A stretch of 64,000 nucleotides of DNA from NCBI RefSeq assembly GCF_025905425.1, contig NZ_CP109603.1, forward strand, positions 3,612,501 through 3,676,500, given 5' to 3'. Under the pieces are notes generated by a model that was not told where the DNA came from, searched no databases, and was given only the letters and a program-made list of their open reading frames with translations. The position numbers were made by a program, and so were the translations under genes. Positions within the stretch are counted from its first letter, which is position 1, and every line of letters begins with the position of its first letter. This document shows positions 29,155 through 39,012 of this stretch, piece after piece. Source of the DNA: Pseudomonas putida. Its GTDB lineage: Bacteria; Pseudomonadota; Gammaproteobacteria; Pseudomonadales; Pseudomonadaceae.

Positions 29155-30660
29155 TCAGTTGTTGTAGAGGTCGATGATCGCGCTGACCGCCTGGGTCTTC
29201 ACCTTCGCCAGGTCATTACGTGCCTGCTCGATACGCTCGAGGTAGGCTTCGTCGATGTCGCCGGTGACGTATTCACCATTGAACACCGCGCAATCGAAGT
29301 GCTCGATCTTGATCTTGCCGCCACCGACCGATTCGATCAGGTCCGGCAGGTCCTGGTAGATCAGCCAGTCGGCGCCGATCAACTCGGCCACCTGTTCGGT
29401 GGTACGGTTGTGGGCGATCAGTTCGTGAGCGCTCGGCATGTCGATGCCGTAGACGTTGGGGTAACGCACCGCAGGGGCCGCGGAGCAGAAGTAGACGTTT
29501 TTCGCGCCAGCTTCGCGGGCCATCTGGATGATTTGCTTGCAGGTGGTACCGCGCACGATCGAGTCGTCCACCAGCATCACGTTCTTGCCGCGGAATTCCA
29601 GCTCGATGGCGTTGAGCTTCTGGCGTACCGACTTCTTGCGTGCAGCCTGGCCGGGCATGATGAAGGTACGGCCGATGTAGCGGTTCTTGACGAAGCCCTC
29701 GCGGAACTTCACGCCCAGGCGGTTGGCCAGCTCAAGCGCAGCGGTGCGGCTGGTGTCCGGGATCGGGATGACCACATCGATGTCGTGCTCCGGGCGCTCG
29801 CGCATGATCTTTTCGGCGAGCTTCTCACCCATGCGCAGACGCGCCTTGTATACCGAGACACCGTCGATGATCGAGTCAGGGCGGGCCAGGTAGACGTGTT
29901 CGAAGATGCACGGCTGCAGTTTCGGGTTTTGTGCACACTGCTTGGTGTACAGCTGGCCTTCTTCGGTGATGTACACCGCTTCACCCGGTGCCAGGTCGCG
30001 GATCAGGGTGAAGCCGAGCACGTCCAGGGCCACGCTTTCGGAGGCGATCATGTATTCCACGCCTTCGTCAGTGTGACGCTGGCCGAACACCACCGGGCGA
30101 ATACCGTTCGGGTCACGGAAACCGACGATGCCGTAGCCGGTGACCATCGCCACCACCGCGTAACCCCCGACACAACGGCTGTGCACGTGGGAAACCGCAG
30201 CGAACACGTCTTCTTCGGTCGGCTGCAGCTTGCCGCGTACAGCCAGCTCGTGGGCGAACACGTTCAGCAGCACTTCCGAATCGGAATTGGTGTTGACGTG
30301 GCGCAGGTCGGATTCGTAGATTTCCTTGGCCAACTGCTCGACGTTGGTCAGGTTGCCGTTGTGCGCCAGGGTGATGCCGTAAGGCGAGTTGACGTAGAAC
30401 GGCTGGGCTTCGGCCGAGGTCGAACTGCCCGCAGTCGGGTAGCGCACGTGACCAATGCCCATGTGGCCAACCAGGCGCTGCATGTGGCGCTGCTGGAACA
30501 CATCGCGCACCAGGCCATTATCCTTGCGCAGGAACAACCGGCCGTCATGGCTGGTCACGATACCGGCAGCGTCCTGGCCGCGGTGCTGGAGGACCGTAAG
30601 CGCGTCATACAGCGCCTGATTGACGTTCGACTTACCGACGATACCGACGATGCCACACAT
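29155..30660 (-). CDS. purF: Amidophosphoribosyltransferase
   Basis: 501 aa, first committed step of purine synthesis (PRPP plus glutamine to phosphoribosylamine). Start at [15 protein letters not shown] (30660) because Cys2 must become the N-terminal nucleophile after Met removal; the ATG three codons upstream would block this. The PRPP-binding site [17 protein letters not shown] and the glutaminase block [12 protein letters not shown] are intact. Lies 42 bp after cvpA. Confidence 0.97.
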   Translation of the reverse strand: MCGIVGIVGKSNVNQALYDALTVLQHRGQDAAGIVTSHDGRLFLRKDNGLVRDVFQQRHMQRLVGHMGIGHVRYPTAGSSTSAEAQPFYVNSPYGITLAHNGNLTNVEQLAKEIYESDLRHVNTNSDSEVLLNVFAHELAVRGKLQPTEEDVFAAVSHVHSRCVGGYAVVAMVTGYGIVGFRDPNGIRPVVFGQRHTDEGVEYMIASESVALDVLGFTLIRDLAPGEAVYITEEGQLYTKQCAQNPKLQPCIFEHVYLARPDSIIDGVSVYKARLRMGEKLAEKIMRERPEHDIDVVIPIPDTSRTAALELANRLGVKFREGFVKNRYIGRTFIMPGQAARKKSVRQKLNAIELEFRGKNVMLVDDSIVRGTTCKQIIQMAREAGAKNVYFCSAAPAVRYPNVYGIDMPSAHELIAHNRTTEQVAELIGADWLIYQDLPDLIESVGGGKIKIEHFDCAVFNGEYVTGDIDEAYLERIEQARNDLAKVKTQAVSAIIDLYNN

Positions 30661-30702
30661 GCGACGCAACCCCTACTTTGACGAAACTTGAGTGAATAGC
30701 GC

Positions 30703-31260
30703 TCAGGGCTTTGCGGGCCCGAGCAACTGTTCCTTGAACGGGAGATCAGCCGGTGTGCTGATCACCCCACTGGACATCCACTGGCTGGAGAAACCCAGAA
30801 TCAGGTTTTTCGACCAGTCAGCGACCAAGAGAAATTGTGGTATCAGGCGTGATTCCTGCCACCAGGTGTCTTGTTGAACCGGCCCCAGGCTAAGCAGCCC
30901 GACGGCCACCACCACCAGCAAGGCCCCACGCGCGGCGCCGAAGGCCATGCCGAGAAAACGATCGGTGCCGGACAGCCCGGTCACGCGGATCAGCTCACCG
31001 ACAAGGAAATTGACCATGGCCCCCACCAGCAGGGTGGCGACGAACAGAATGGCGCAACCGGCGATGGTACGCATCGACGGTGTCTGGATATAGCTTTCAA
31101 GATACACCGAGAGCGAGCCACCGAACATCCAGGCAACCGCACCGGCAATGATCCAGATGAGCAAGGACAAGGCTTCCTTGACGAAGCCGCGCTTGAGACT
31201 GATCAGTGTGGAGACGGCGATGATCGCGATGATCGCCCAATCAACCCAGGTAAATGCCAC
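30703..31260 (-). CDS. cvpA: CvpA family membrane protein
   Basis: 185 aa with four TM segments (WAIIAIIAVSTLISLKRGF, LSLLIWIIAGAVAWMFGG, TIAGCAILFVATLLVGAMVNFLV, AARGALLVVVAVGLLSLG). CvpA is linked to colicin V production and envelope homeostasis; the cvpA-purF order is conserved across gammaproteobacteria. The C-terminal tail is soluble. Confidence 0.93.
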   Translation of the reverse strand: MAFTWVDWAIIAIIAVSTLISLKRGFVKEALSLLIWIIAGAVAWMFGGSLSVYLESYIQTPSMRTIAGCAILFVATLLVGAMVNFLVGELIRVTGLSGTDRFLGMAFGAARGALLVVVAVGLLSLGPVQQDTWWQESRLIPQFLLVADWSKNLILGFSSQWMSSGVISTPADLPFKEQLLGPAKP

Positions 31261-31423
31261 GGTGCTGCCTGCAGACGTTTGAGGCGGCGCATTTTACCAG
31301 AGCAGCGGGCTGGGGGTAAGCGGAATGTCGGGGGGATTAGCAACTGCGCGATACCTGTAGGAGCGGCCCTTTCCGACCGGTCCGGCGCCCCGGCAAGGCC
31401 GTTCCTACACAAAGGCAGCGCTA
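31261..31423. repeat. Spacer with an imperfect short inverted repeat
   Basis: CTGTAGGAGCGGCC (about 31355) and its imperfect complement GGCCGTTCCTACAC (about 31397) flank a GC-rich centre. This is the TGTAGGAGCGGCC repeat type, distinct from the CTCCCACAGG type found elsewhere here. No gene seen. Confidence 0.6.
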
Positions 31424-32089
31424 TTAGCCGCGTTCGGGCTGGAAGCGCACCACAAAGCCCTTGAGGCTGTGCTTGCGATTGATCGCATCACGCACACGCT
31501 CGGCCTCGGCGCGCTCGATCAACGGCCCGACGTACACCCGGTTCATACCGCCCGCAGAGCGGATATAGGCGTTGTAGCCCTGGCTACGCAAGGTCTGCTG
31601 CAGGCTTTCTGCCCCAGCCCGGTTGGACAGACTGGCCAGCTGGATGGACCAACTGACCGGTAGCCCATTGACGTCGATCTTCGACGGCGCCACGGGTTTG
31701 GCAGCCGCGACAGCAGGCGTGGGGGCAGCGGCGGGCTTGGTTTCAACCTTTGCCGCCGGGGCGGGTGCTGGCGGCTTGGCAGCCTGGGGCTGGGTCTGCG
31801 GGGATGGCGTAATCGGCTGGCTAGGCGTGCTGGCTGGCGCGGTAGACTCGTCGATCACCACCGGTGGCTGCTGAGGCTCCTCCGGGATAACCTGGGGTTC
31901 CGGCACGGCAACCGGCTCTACCTGCACCTCAGGCAGGGTCGGCATGGCCGGCGCCTGCGGAGCTTCGACCTGTACCTGGCGCATCTCGTCCTCGCGGGTG
32001 AACAGCATCGGCAGAAAAATCACCGCCAGCGCCACCAGCACCAACGCACCCACCATGCGCTGTTTCATCCCTTTATCCAGCACTGCCAT
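31424..32089 (-). CDS. dedD: SPOR-domain protein (DedD-like)
   Basis: 221 aa. Short cytoplasmic tail, one TM (MVGALVLVALAVIFLPMLF), a Pro/Ala/Gln/Glu-rich periplasmic linker, then a SPOR domain (SWSIQLASLSNRAGAESLQQ … RVYVGPLIERAEAERVRDAI) that binds denuded glycan strands at the division septum. Gene order folC–dedD–cvpA–purF matches the conserved cluster. Confidence 0.9.
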   Translation of the reverse strand: MAVLDKGMKQRMVGALVLVALAVIFLPMLFTREDEMRQVQVEAPQAPAMPTLPEVQVEPVAVPEPQVIPEEPQQPPVVIDESTAPASTPSQPITPSPQTQPQAAKPPAPAPAAKVETKPAAAPTPAVAAAKPVAPSKIDVNGLPVSWSIQLASLSNRAGAESLQQTLRSQGYNAYIRSAGGMNRVYVGPLIERAEAERVRDAINRKHSLKGFVVRFQPERG

Positions 32090-32093
32090 CTAC

Positions 32094-33380
32094 TCAACCC
32101 TCCGGGGCCTGCCGCGCCAACCACTCCAGGGCCTGGGCGACACAGAAAAACGAACCGAACAGCAGGATCTGGTCATCCGCCGTCGCCTTCGCGCATTGCC
32201 CTTCGAGGGCGGCGTCGACACTGGCATAAGACTTCACCGAGGCGCCGAGGTTCGTCAAGGCATCAGCCAATTCTGCGGCCGGACGGCTGCGTGGGGTATC
32301 CAGCGGGGCTACTGCCCAGTCATCGACCAGCCCCTGCAACGGCGCGACAACACCCTCCAGGTCTTTGTCGGCGAGCAGGCCGAACACGGCCAGGCGACGC
32401 CCCTTGAGCGGCCGGGCCGCCAGGCGCCGGGCCAGGTACTGCGCCGCATGCGGGTTGTGCCCCACATCCAGCAGCAGCTCAACGGGCTTGCCCTGCCAGT
32501 GCAGCAGGCGGCGGTCAAGGCGGCCAGTGATGTGGGTAGCGAGCAGCGCCTGACGAATTTGCCCGGCATCCCAGGGCAGGCCCGACAACAGGTAGGCCTG
32601 CAACGCCAGGGTGGCGTTTTCCATGGGCAGGTCGAGCAACGGCAGATCGCGCAGCTCCACTGGCCTACCCTCGGCTGTGGTCCCACGCCAGTGCCAGGCT
32701 TCACCCGTGCTTTCCAGGTCGAAGTCACGCCCACGCAAGAACAACGGCGCCGCCAGTTCTTGCGCCTTGTCGAGCAAAGGCTGCGGCGGGTCGAGGTCGC
32801 CACACAGCGCCGGCTTGCCGGCGCGGAAGATGCCAGCCTTCTCGAAGGCGACCAGTTCACGGGTATCACCTAGATAATCGACATGGTCGACGCCGATGCT
32901 GGTCACCAGGGCCAGGTCGGCATCCACCACGTTCACGGTGTCCAGACGGCCACCGAGCCCCACTTCGAGCACCACAGCATCCAGCTTCGACTGGTAGAAC
33001 AACCAGAACGCCGCCAGGGTGCCCATCTCGAAATAGGTCAGAGAAATATCGCCCCGCGCCGCCTCGACGGCGGCGAAGGCTTCGCACAGGCGCTCATCAC
33101 TGGCCTCATGGCCGTCGATGAGCACCCGCTCGTTGTAACGCAACAGGTGCGGCGAGCTGTACACGCCAACCTTGAGCCCCTGGGCTCGCAGCATCGCCGC
33201 GACGAAGGCGCAGGTGGACCCTTTGCCGTTAGTGCCGGTGACGGTCACCACGCGCGGTGCCAGCTTGCCCAGCGCCAGGCGGGCAAGCACGTTCTGCGAA
33301 CGCTCCAGGCCCATGTCGATGGCCGATGGGTGCAACTGCTCGAGGTAGGCGAGCCATTCGCCCAGGGATCGTTGTTTCAT
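32094..33380 (-). CDS. folC: Folylpolyglutamate synthase / dihydrofolate synthase
   Basis: 428 aa bifunctional Mur-ligase-type enzyme. P-loop VTGTNGKGSTCAFVAA, the folate-binding stretch YSSPHLLRYNERVLIDG, FEMGTLAAFWLF and GLGGRLDTVN are all present. It adds glutamates to folates. Its ATG at 33380 overlaps the accD stop by one base (TGATG); a GTG just before it is the less likely start. Ends 4 bp before the dedD-like start. Confidence 0.96.
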   Translation of the reverse strand: MKQRSLGEWLAYLEQLHPSAIDMGLERSQNVLARLALGKLAPRVVTVTGTNGKGSTCAFVAAMLRAQGLKVGVYSSPHLLRYNERVLIDGHEASDERLCEAFAAVEAARGDISLTYFEMGTLAAFWLFYQSKLDAVVLEVGLGGRLDTVNVVDADLALVTSIGVDHVDYLGDTRELVAFEKAGIFRAGKPALCGDLDPPQPLLDKAQELAAPLFLRGRDFDLESTGEAWHWRGTTAEGRPVELRDLPLLDLPMENATLALQAYLLSGLPWDAGQIRQALLATHITGRLDRRLLHWQGKPVELLLDVGHNPHAAQYLARRLAARPLKGRRLAVFGLLADKDLEGVVAPLQGLVDDWAVAPLDTPRSRPAAELADALTNLGASVKSYASVDAALEGQCAKATADDQILLFGSFFCVAQALEWLARQAPEG

Positions 33381-34273
33381 CACGCGACCGCAGCCGCCTC
33401 AAGCGCCTGCTCTGGGGTGTCCTGGCCGGTCATCTGCGCCAGCAGGCGGGCCAGACGTGGGCGCAGCTCGCCACGGGAGATGATCAGGTCGATGGCGCCA
33501 TGCTCCAGCAGGAACTCGCTGCGCTGGAAGCCTTCTGGCAGCTTCTCGCGTACGGTCTGCTCGATCACGCGTGGGCCGGCAAAGCCGATCAGCGCCTTGG
33601 GCTCGCCGACGATGACGTCGCCCAGCATCGCCAGGCTGGCAGAAACGCCGCCGTAGACCGGGTCGGTCAGCACCGAGATGAACGGGATGCCTTCTTCACG
33701 CAGGCGCGCCAGCACGGCCGACGTCTTCGCCATCTGCATCAGCGAGATCAGCGCTTCCTGCATGCGCGCACCGCCGGAGGCCGAGAAACAGACCATCGGG
33801 CAGCGGTTTTCCAGGGCGTAGTTGGCGGCGCGAACGAAACGCTCACCGACGATGGCACCCATGGAACCGCCCATGAAGGAGAACTCGAACGCGCTAACCA
33901 CGATCGGCATGCCCATCAGGGTACCGCTCATGGAAATCAGTGCGTCTTTCTCGCCGGTCTGCTTCTGCGCACCAGTGAGGCGGTCCTTGTACTTCTTGCC
34001 ATCGCGGAACTTCAGGCGGTCGACCGGTTCCAGCTCGGCGCCCAGTTCGGCACGGCCTTCGGCGTCGAGGAAGATGTCGATACGCGCACGTGCGCCGATG
34101 CGCATGTGGTGGTTGCACTTGGGGCAGACATCCAGGGTTTTTTCCAGCTCCGGACGATACAGCACGGCCTCGCAAGCCGGGCACTTGTGCCACAGGCCTT
34201 CAGGCACCGAGCTCTTTTTCACCTCGGAACGCATGATCGAAGGGATCAGTTTGTCGACTAACCAGTTGCTCAT
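33380..34273 (-). CDS. accD: Acetyl-CoA carboxylase carboxyltransferase beta subunit
   Basis: 297 aa starting [20 protein letters not shown], preceded by a GAGAAAGAAAG purine tract. A zinc ribbon of C31, C34, C50 and C53 (CPAC…CPKC) leads into the carboxyltransferase core ([21 protein letters not shown]). It forms the AccA2D2 complex making malonyl-CoA. Cotranscribed with folC by the 1-bp overlap. Confidence 0.96.
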   Translation of the reverse strand: MSNWLVDKLIPSIMRSEVKKSSVPEGLWHKCPACEAVLYRPELEKTLDVCPKCNHHMRIGARARIDIFLDAEGRAELGAELEPVDRLKFRDGKKYKDRLTGAQKQTGEKDALISMSGTLMGMPIVVSAFEFSFMGGSMGAIVGERFVRAANYALENRCPMVCFSASGGARMQEALISLMQMAKTSAVLARLREEGIPFISVLTDPVYGGVSASLAMLGDVIVGEPKALIGFAGPRVIEQTVREKLPEGFQRSEFLLEHGAIDLIISRGELRPRLARLLAQMTGQDTPEQALEAAAVA

Positions 34274-34491
34274 GCTTTCTTTCTCCAGTATCGGCGAGCG
34301 GGGGCCAGCGTGACCGGCCTGCCCTGCCCTTGAGCTCAAAATCTTTTATGAAACGATGATGGACCGGCCGCCGGGGCTTCCTGCGTGCCGCTCCACCGTT
34401 AATGTGTTGTTCGCCCACCGCATCGGCGGGCGCCCCGCAGGGGCTGCGATAGCTATGGACGATGGTGCGCCGCCAACCGTCACATCCACCG
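34274..34491. other. Spacer between trpF and accD
   Basis: 218 bp without a visible gene. Includes a GC-rich hairpin (CGCCCCGCAGGGGCTGCG region, about 34430-34448), probably stopping transcription after trpF, and leaves room for an accD promoter. Confidence 0.5.
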
Positions 34492-35112
34492 TCACGCCTG
34501 CTTCACCGCACGCATGAAGGCCTCGATTTTCGCCGCATCCTTGATGCCCTTGGCCTGCTCCACACCGCCGCTGACATCCACCGCATAAGGCCGCACCTGG
34601 GCGATGGCCTGGCCGACATTTTGCGCATTCAGCCCACCGGCAAGGATGATCGGCTTGCTCAGACGGGCCGGCACCAGTGACCAGTCAAAGGCCTCACCCG
34701 TGCCCCCGGGCACGCCGGGTACGTAGGTGTCCAGCAAAATACCCCGGGCGCCGGCATAAAGCCTGCAGGCCGCTTCCAGGTCGTCGCCGGGGCGCACTCG
34801 CAGGGCCTTGATCCAGGGGCGATGGTAACCTTCACAGTCTTGCGGGGTTTCGTCGCCGTGGAACTGTAGCAGGTCCAGTGGAACCACTTCGAGGATCTCG
34901 TTCAGCTCGCACCGCGAAGCGTTGACGAACAGCCCGACGGTGGTCACGAACGGCGGCAGCTGGGCAATGATCGCGCGGGCCTGGTGCACGTCCACGGCAC
35001 GCGGGCTCTTGGCATAGAAAACCAAACCGATGGCATCGGCCCCCGCCTCGGCGGCAGCCAGCGCGTCTTCGATGCGGGTAATCCCGCAGATCTTGCTGCG
35101 AACGTTGCTCAT
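34492..35112 (-). CDS. trpF: Phosphoribosylanthranilate isomerase
   Basis: 206 aa (beta/alpha)8 barrel of tryptophan synthesis. It begins [20 protein letters not shown], where the catalytic cysteine (C9 in KICGI) is visible. The general acid region [20 protein letters not shown] and the end [15 protein letters not shown] match the family. Start at 35112 chosen because upstream codons lack family similarity. Confidence 0.96.
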   Translation of the reverse strand: MSNVRSKICGITRIEDALAAAEAGADAIGLVFYAKSPRAVDVHQARAIIAQLPPFVTTVGLFVNASRCELNEILEVVPLDLLQFHGDETPQDCEGYHRPWIKALRVRPGDDLEAACRLYAGARGILLDTYVPGVPGGTGEAFDWSLVPARLSKPIILAGGLNAQNVGQAIAQVRPYAVDVSGGVEQAKGIKDAAKIEAFMRAVKQA

Positions 35113-35172
35113 GGACTGCGTACCCTGCTGTTTCGGTGAAGGGCCGGATGTTAGCAAATGACTTTTCGTCCG

Positions 35173-36030
35173 TCAGTCAGCCAATGCCTCATAGCCGGTC
35201 AAAAAGTGTGGGCCGATGTAACGCTGGGGCAGTTGGAAGGTGTCGGGGTATTCCACCTGCACCAGGTACAAGCCGTACGGGTGCGCGGTCACTCCGCCTT
35301 CGCGACGGTTACGCCCCTCCAGCACTTCCCGCGCCCAGCTCGCTGGGCGCTCGCCAGCGCCGATGGTCATCAATACACCGGCGATGTTACGCACCATGTG
35401 GTGCAGGAACGCCGTGGCACGTACGTCCAGCACGATCATCTGGCCATGGCGGGTGACGCGCAGGTGATGGATGTGCTTGATCGGCGACTTGGCCTGGCAC
35501 TGGCTGGCGCGGAAGGCGCTGAAATCGTGGGTACCCAGCAGAAACCCGGCCGCTTCGGCCATGCGCTCGACATCCAGCGGACGGTGGTTCCAGGTCACTT
35601 CCTCGGCCAGATGCGCAGGGCGGATCGGGTCGTTGTAGATAACGTAGCGGTAACGCCGGGCCGTGGCCTTGAAGCGGGCATGGAAGTCCGCCGGCATCGG
35701 GCGCGACCAGACCACGCTGATGTCGTGAGGCAGGTTGAAATTGGTACCCAGGGTCCAGGCGCGCTCGTCGCGTATGGCGCGGGTATCGAAGTGCACGATC
35801 TGCCCGCAGCCGTGCACCCCGGCATCGGTGCGCCCGGCGCAGATCACGGTGATGGGCTCGTTCGCCACCTTCGACAACGCCTGCTCGAGGGCTTGCTGGA
35901 CACTGGGCACACCGCTGGCCTGGCGCTGCCAGCCGCGATAGCGCGAGCCTTTGTATTCCACGCCCAGGGCGATGCGAGAGTAGCCTTCAGCCGCAGATTC
36001 GGCGGCGGTGTCGATGATGTCCAAGAGCAT
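35173..36030 (-). CDS. truA: tRNA pseudouridine(38-40) synthase
   Basis: 285 aa. Catalytic aspartate D69 in CAGRTDAGVHGCGQ; other family blocks are YKGSRYRGWQRQ and FLHHMVRNIAGVLM. Modifies U38-40 in the anticodon arm of many tRNAs. Located 60 bp upstream of trpF and downstream of fimV, the standard Pseudomonas order. Confidence 0.96.
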   Translation of the reverse strand: MLLDIIDTAAESAAEGYSRIALGVEYKGSRYRGWQRQASGVPSVQQALEQALSKVANEPITVICAGRTDAGVHGCGQIVHFDTRAIRDERAWTLGTNFNLPHDISVVWSRPMPADFHARFKATARRYRYVIYNDPIRPAHLAEEVTWNHRPLDVERMAEAAGFLLGTHDFSAFRASQCQAKSPIKHIHHLRVTRHGQMIVLDVRATAFLHHMVRNIAGVLMTIGAGERPASWAREVLEGRNRREGGVTAHPYGLYLVQVEYPDTFQLPQRYIGPHFLTGYEALAD

Positions 36031-36069
36031 GAAACCTGTGATGAATACGCAATGGCGGGATTATAACGA

Positions 36070-36097
36070 CAACGGCAGCCCTGTTGGGCTGCCGTTG
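36070..36097 (-). terminator. Hairpin after fimV
   Basis: Perfect 12-bp stem CAACGGCAGCCC / GGGCTGCCGTTG with a TGTT loop; little T-run. A second small hairpin, TCGCCGGC/GCCGGCGA (about 36119-36138), lies closer to the stop. Confidence 0.55.
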
Positions 36098-36158
36098 TGG
36101 GTACTGCGGTATGGGGCCTATCGCCGGCAAGCCGGCGACAACGCGTTGTGAACCCGGA

Positions 36159-38942
36159 TCAGACCAGCCGCGACAGCATCGTCTCGGCTTCCTGACGCTG
36201 GGCCCCGTCACCGTCCTTGACCACTTCATCAAGGATGTCCCGCGCCCCCTGGTGATCCCCCATGTCAATGTAGGCACGTGCCAGATCGAGCTTGGTGGCC
36301 ACTTCATCACTGCCAGAGAAGAAGTCGAAGTCCAGGTCGTCCAGAGGCTCGGGTTCGGGCTGCGCAACTGCATCTTCAGTGGTGAAGTGCGGTTCCAGCG
36401 AAGGCGATTCGAGGTTCTGCGACAGCTTGTCCAGTTCCGCGTTGACGTCCTCCAGCTCCGAAGCGAAGCTCTTGGCAGCCGGCGAATCGTCTTCCAGCGA
36501 CAGCGACAGATCGAAATCCGACGGCAGGTCGAGCTCGGTGATCGGCTCGAACTCCGGCACGCTGTCGAAGGCTGCCAGTTCAGCGGCGACATCTACCGGC
36601 GCCTCTTCGGCGACAGCCGGGGCAACCGGCTCGCTGACATCAAGGTCGAAATCGTCCAGGCCCGCCACCGGCTGTGGCTCAGCCTGCGCCAGCATCGCCT
36701 CGAAATCGGCATCGGCTTCTGCTTCTGCTTCTGCTTCTGCTTCAGCTTCGGCTTGCAGCTCAGCCTCCACGGCTGCCGGCTGTTCCTCTACCTGCACATC
36801 GTCCAGTACGGGTTCATCCAGTACCGGTTCATCCAGCACAGCCTCGTCCAATACTGGCTCGACTGGCTCGTCCAGCAGCGGTGCTGCCAGCGGATCTTCG
36901 CCAGGCAGGTCTTCACCCAGGCTCAGATCGAAGGCGTTGTCCAAGTCCGACTCATCAAGCGACGGAACCTCGGTGAAGGCGTCGATTTCAGACTCGGGGA
37001 TGTCATCCAGCTCGGGTTCTGCCTCTGCGACAGTGTCGGGCTCATCCTGCAACTCTGGTTCAACTTCTGGTTCAACTTCTGGCTCGGCCTCAGGCGCTTG
37101 CTCTGCCACTTCCTCGGCAACGATGTCTTCAACCACCGGTGCCTCAGGCTGATCCTGCAGCAGACCCTGCACGTACTGCTCATCCATCTGAGCAGCCAGC
37201 GCTGCCGCGCCCACACCGGCGGCGGCCACACCCAGCATGGCTGGGTAGCGCCCTTTGAGCTCCTCGACCTGCGTGGCGTTGTGCTCGGTGGCCGGCAGGA
37301 CGCGCTCCTGCTCGACGAAAGCACTGTGATCACCCTGGCGGGCATACACTTCCATCAGCTTCAGGCGCAGCGCGTCACGACCGGGTTCTGCAGCGAGCGC
37401 TGTTTCGAGCAACTCGGCGGCATGATTCAGACGACCACTCTCCAGGCTCTGCTCGACTTCCGCCAACAGCGCGGCGGTGGCATCTGGCTGAGGCTCTGTG
37501 TCGCCGACCGGCGCTGCGGTTTTTTCCGCGGCAGCGGCGGCGGCGGCAGAGGCCGCGACTACTGCTGGCGACAGCGTTACGCTCGGCGCCGAGACCTCCA
37601 GCCCTTCAAAGCTGTCGGAGGCCATCTCCAGCCCCTCGACCGGCTCTTCTTCAGCCAAGGCCCGCGCCATGCGCAGGTGTTTCTCTGCCTCTTCCTGGGC
37701 CTTGCGCTTGCGCATCAGCAACACCAGCAAAAGCAGTAGCACGAGGAACGTAGACCCTGCGATCAGCCACAGCAGCCAGGGGTTGCCGAGCACATCGTCA
37801 AAGGTGCCACGCGGCTGGGCGGCGGGTGCCGCCTTGGCGGCCGGCGCAGGCTTCACCACAGGCTGAGCATTTGCCGCAGGTTTAGCCGGCGCAGGCTCGC
37901 CTGGCAGTGCAGCGGCGACCGCTGCCTTGCCGGCTGCGCCCTGGGCTTCAAGCCGGGCCAGTTGGTCGTTTTTCAACGCGATCAGACGCTGCAGCTTGTC
38001 CAGCTGGCTCTGCAGGTCGGCCATGCGGCTCTTGAGCTCATCGTTGTCGCGGCGGCTGGTGTCGAGGCTTTCCTGGGCCACGGCCAGCTTGTCGTTGAGC
38101 GCCTTGGCCTGCCCAGCACCCGCCCGGTTGCCGGGGCTGACCAGGCGCAGGTTGTCACCTTGGGCAATGCGCTCCGGCGCCGCCTCGGCGGCACCGCGGC
38201 GGGTGGCGTCGAGCTGGCGGGCACGCGGCCCCAGGCGCCGGCCTTCACGCCAGGCCGCATACTGCTCGGCCACGTCGCGAACCGCCTCGCCCTGGGCAAT
38301 GTTCTGGATCTGTTGCTGATCGGGCAGGCGCAGTACCTGGCCAACCTTCAACTGGTTGATGTTGTTGCCAATGAAAGCGTCCGGGTTCAACGCCTGGATC
38401 GCGATCATGGTTTGCTGAATCGAGCCGCCCTGGCTGTTGCGCGCAGCAATTTGCCACAAGGTGTCGCGACGCTGGGTGGTGTAGTTGCTCGCGCCCGTCA
38501 CAGCCGGTGCGACATTGGCCGCCGCAGGTTGCTTGCCCTGAGCCTTGGCCTGGTCAAGCAGCACGCTGTAGTCACGCAGCAGCCGCCCCTGCGGCCACAT
38601 CACCTGCACCAGGAATTTGACCACGGACCCCGGCAGCGGTTGGCTGGACGTGACGCGCAGCACGCTCTTGCCGTTGGGGTTGATCACCGGCGTGAACGTC
38701 AGGTCTTCGAGGTAAGTTGGAAAGGCTACCCCCGCCTTGCTGAACTCTTCCGGCGGCGCCAGGCTCGGCGCCACTTCGGCGGCAGTGAGGTCGCGTACGT
38801 CGAGCAATTCGATCTCGGCGTCCAGCGGCTGATTCTGTGCCGACTTCAGGGTCAGCTCCCCCAAGCCCAACGCATTGGCCATGCCCGACGACAGCGCCGA
38901 GGCAGCCGCCATGGCCAGAACCAGTTTGCGAATTCGAAGCAT
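36159..38942 (-). CDS. fimV: Polar-hub pilus assembly protein FimV
   Basis: 927 aa. Signal peptide (LVLAMAAASALSSGMANALG), a periplasmic FimV N-terminal domain, a LysM peptidoglycan-binding segment (DTLWQIAARN … KVGQVLRLP, about 160-208), a coiled coil (about 285-335), one TM (LLWLIAGSTFLVLLLLLVLL, about 390-410), then a very acidic cytoplasmic region with internal repeats and a conserved C-terminal TPR-like FimV segment (TKLDLARAYIDMGDHQGARD). It organises type IV pili/twitching and c-di-GMP/cAMP signalling at the pole in P. aeruginosa. Confidence 0.94.
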   Translation of the reverse strand: MLRIRKLVLAMAAASALSSGMANALGLGELTLKSAQNQPLDAEIELLDVRDLTAAEVAPSLAPPEEFSKAGVAFPTYLEDLTFTPVINPNGKSVLRVTSSQPLPGSVVKFLVQVMWPQGRLLRDYSVLLDQAKAQGKQPAAANVAPAVTGASNYTTQRRDTLWQIAARNSQGGSIQQTMIAIQALNPDAFIGNNINQLKVGQVLRLPDQQQIQNIAQGEAVRDVAEQYAAWREGRRLGPRARQLDATRRGAAEAAPERIAQGDNLRLVSPGNRAGAGQAKALNDKLAVAQESLDTSRRDNDELKSRMADLQSQLDKLQRLIALKNDQLARLEAQGAAGKAAVAAALPGEPAPAKPAANAQPVVKPAPAAKAAPAAQPRGTFDDVLGNPWLLWLIAGSTFLVLLLLLVLLMRKRKAQEEAEKHLRMARALAEEEPVEGLEMASDSFEGLEVSAPSVTLSPAVVAASAAAAAAAEKTAAPVGDTEPQPDATAALLAEVEQSLESGRLNHAAELLETALAAEPGRDALRLKLMEVYARQGDHSAFVEQERVLPATEHNATQVEELKGRYPAMLGVAAAGVGAAALAAQMDEQYVQGLLQDQPEAPVVEDIVAEEVAEQAPEAEPEVEPEVEPELQDEPDTVAEAEPELDDIPESEIDAFTEVPSLDESDLDNAFDLSLGEDLPGEDPLAAPLLDEPVEPVLDEAVLDEPVLDEPVLDDVQVEEQPAAVEAELQAEAEAEAEAEAEADADFEAMLAQAEPQPVAGLDDFDLDVSEPVAPAVAEEAPVDVAAELAAFDSVPEFEPITELDLPSDFDLSLSLEDDSPAAKSFASELEDVNAELDKLSQNLESPSLEPHFTTEDAVAQPEPEPLDDLDFDFFSGSDEVATKLDLARAYIDMGDHQGARDILDEVVKDGDGAQRQEAETMLSRLV
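36715..36860 (-). repeat. Low-complexity coding repeats in fimV
   Basis: Reiterated GCTTCT hexamers (36718-36743, encoding Glu-Ala repeats) and a degenerate repeat encoding EPVLDE units (about 36795-36860). In frame, so they should change length rather than break the gene. Confidence 0.8.
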
Positions 38943-39012
38943 GACCTCTTCCCTTGTATGAATCGTCCCGAAACCTGCATGCAGAGCAGGACAAAAGTGC
39001 TCGCAGTATCTT

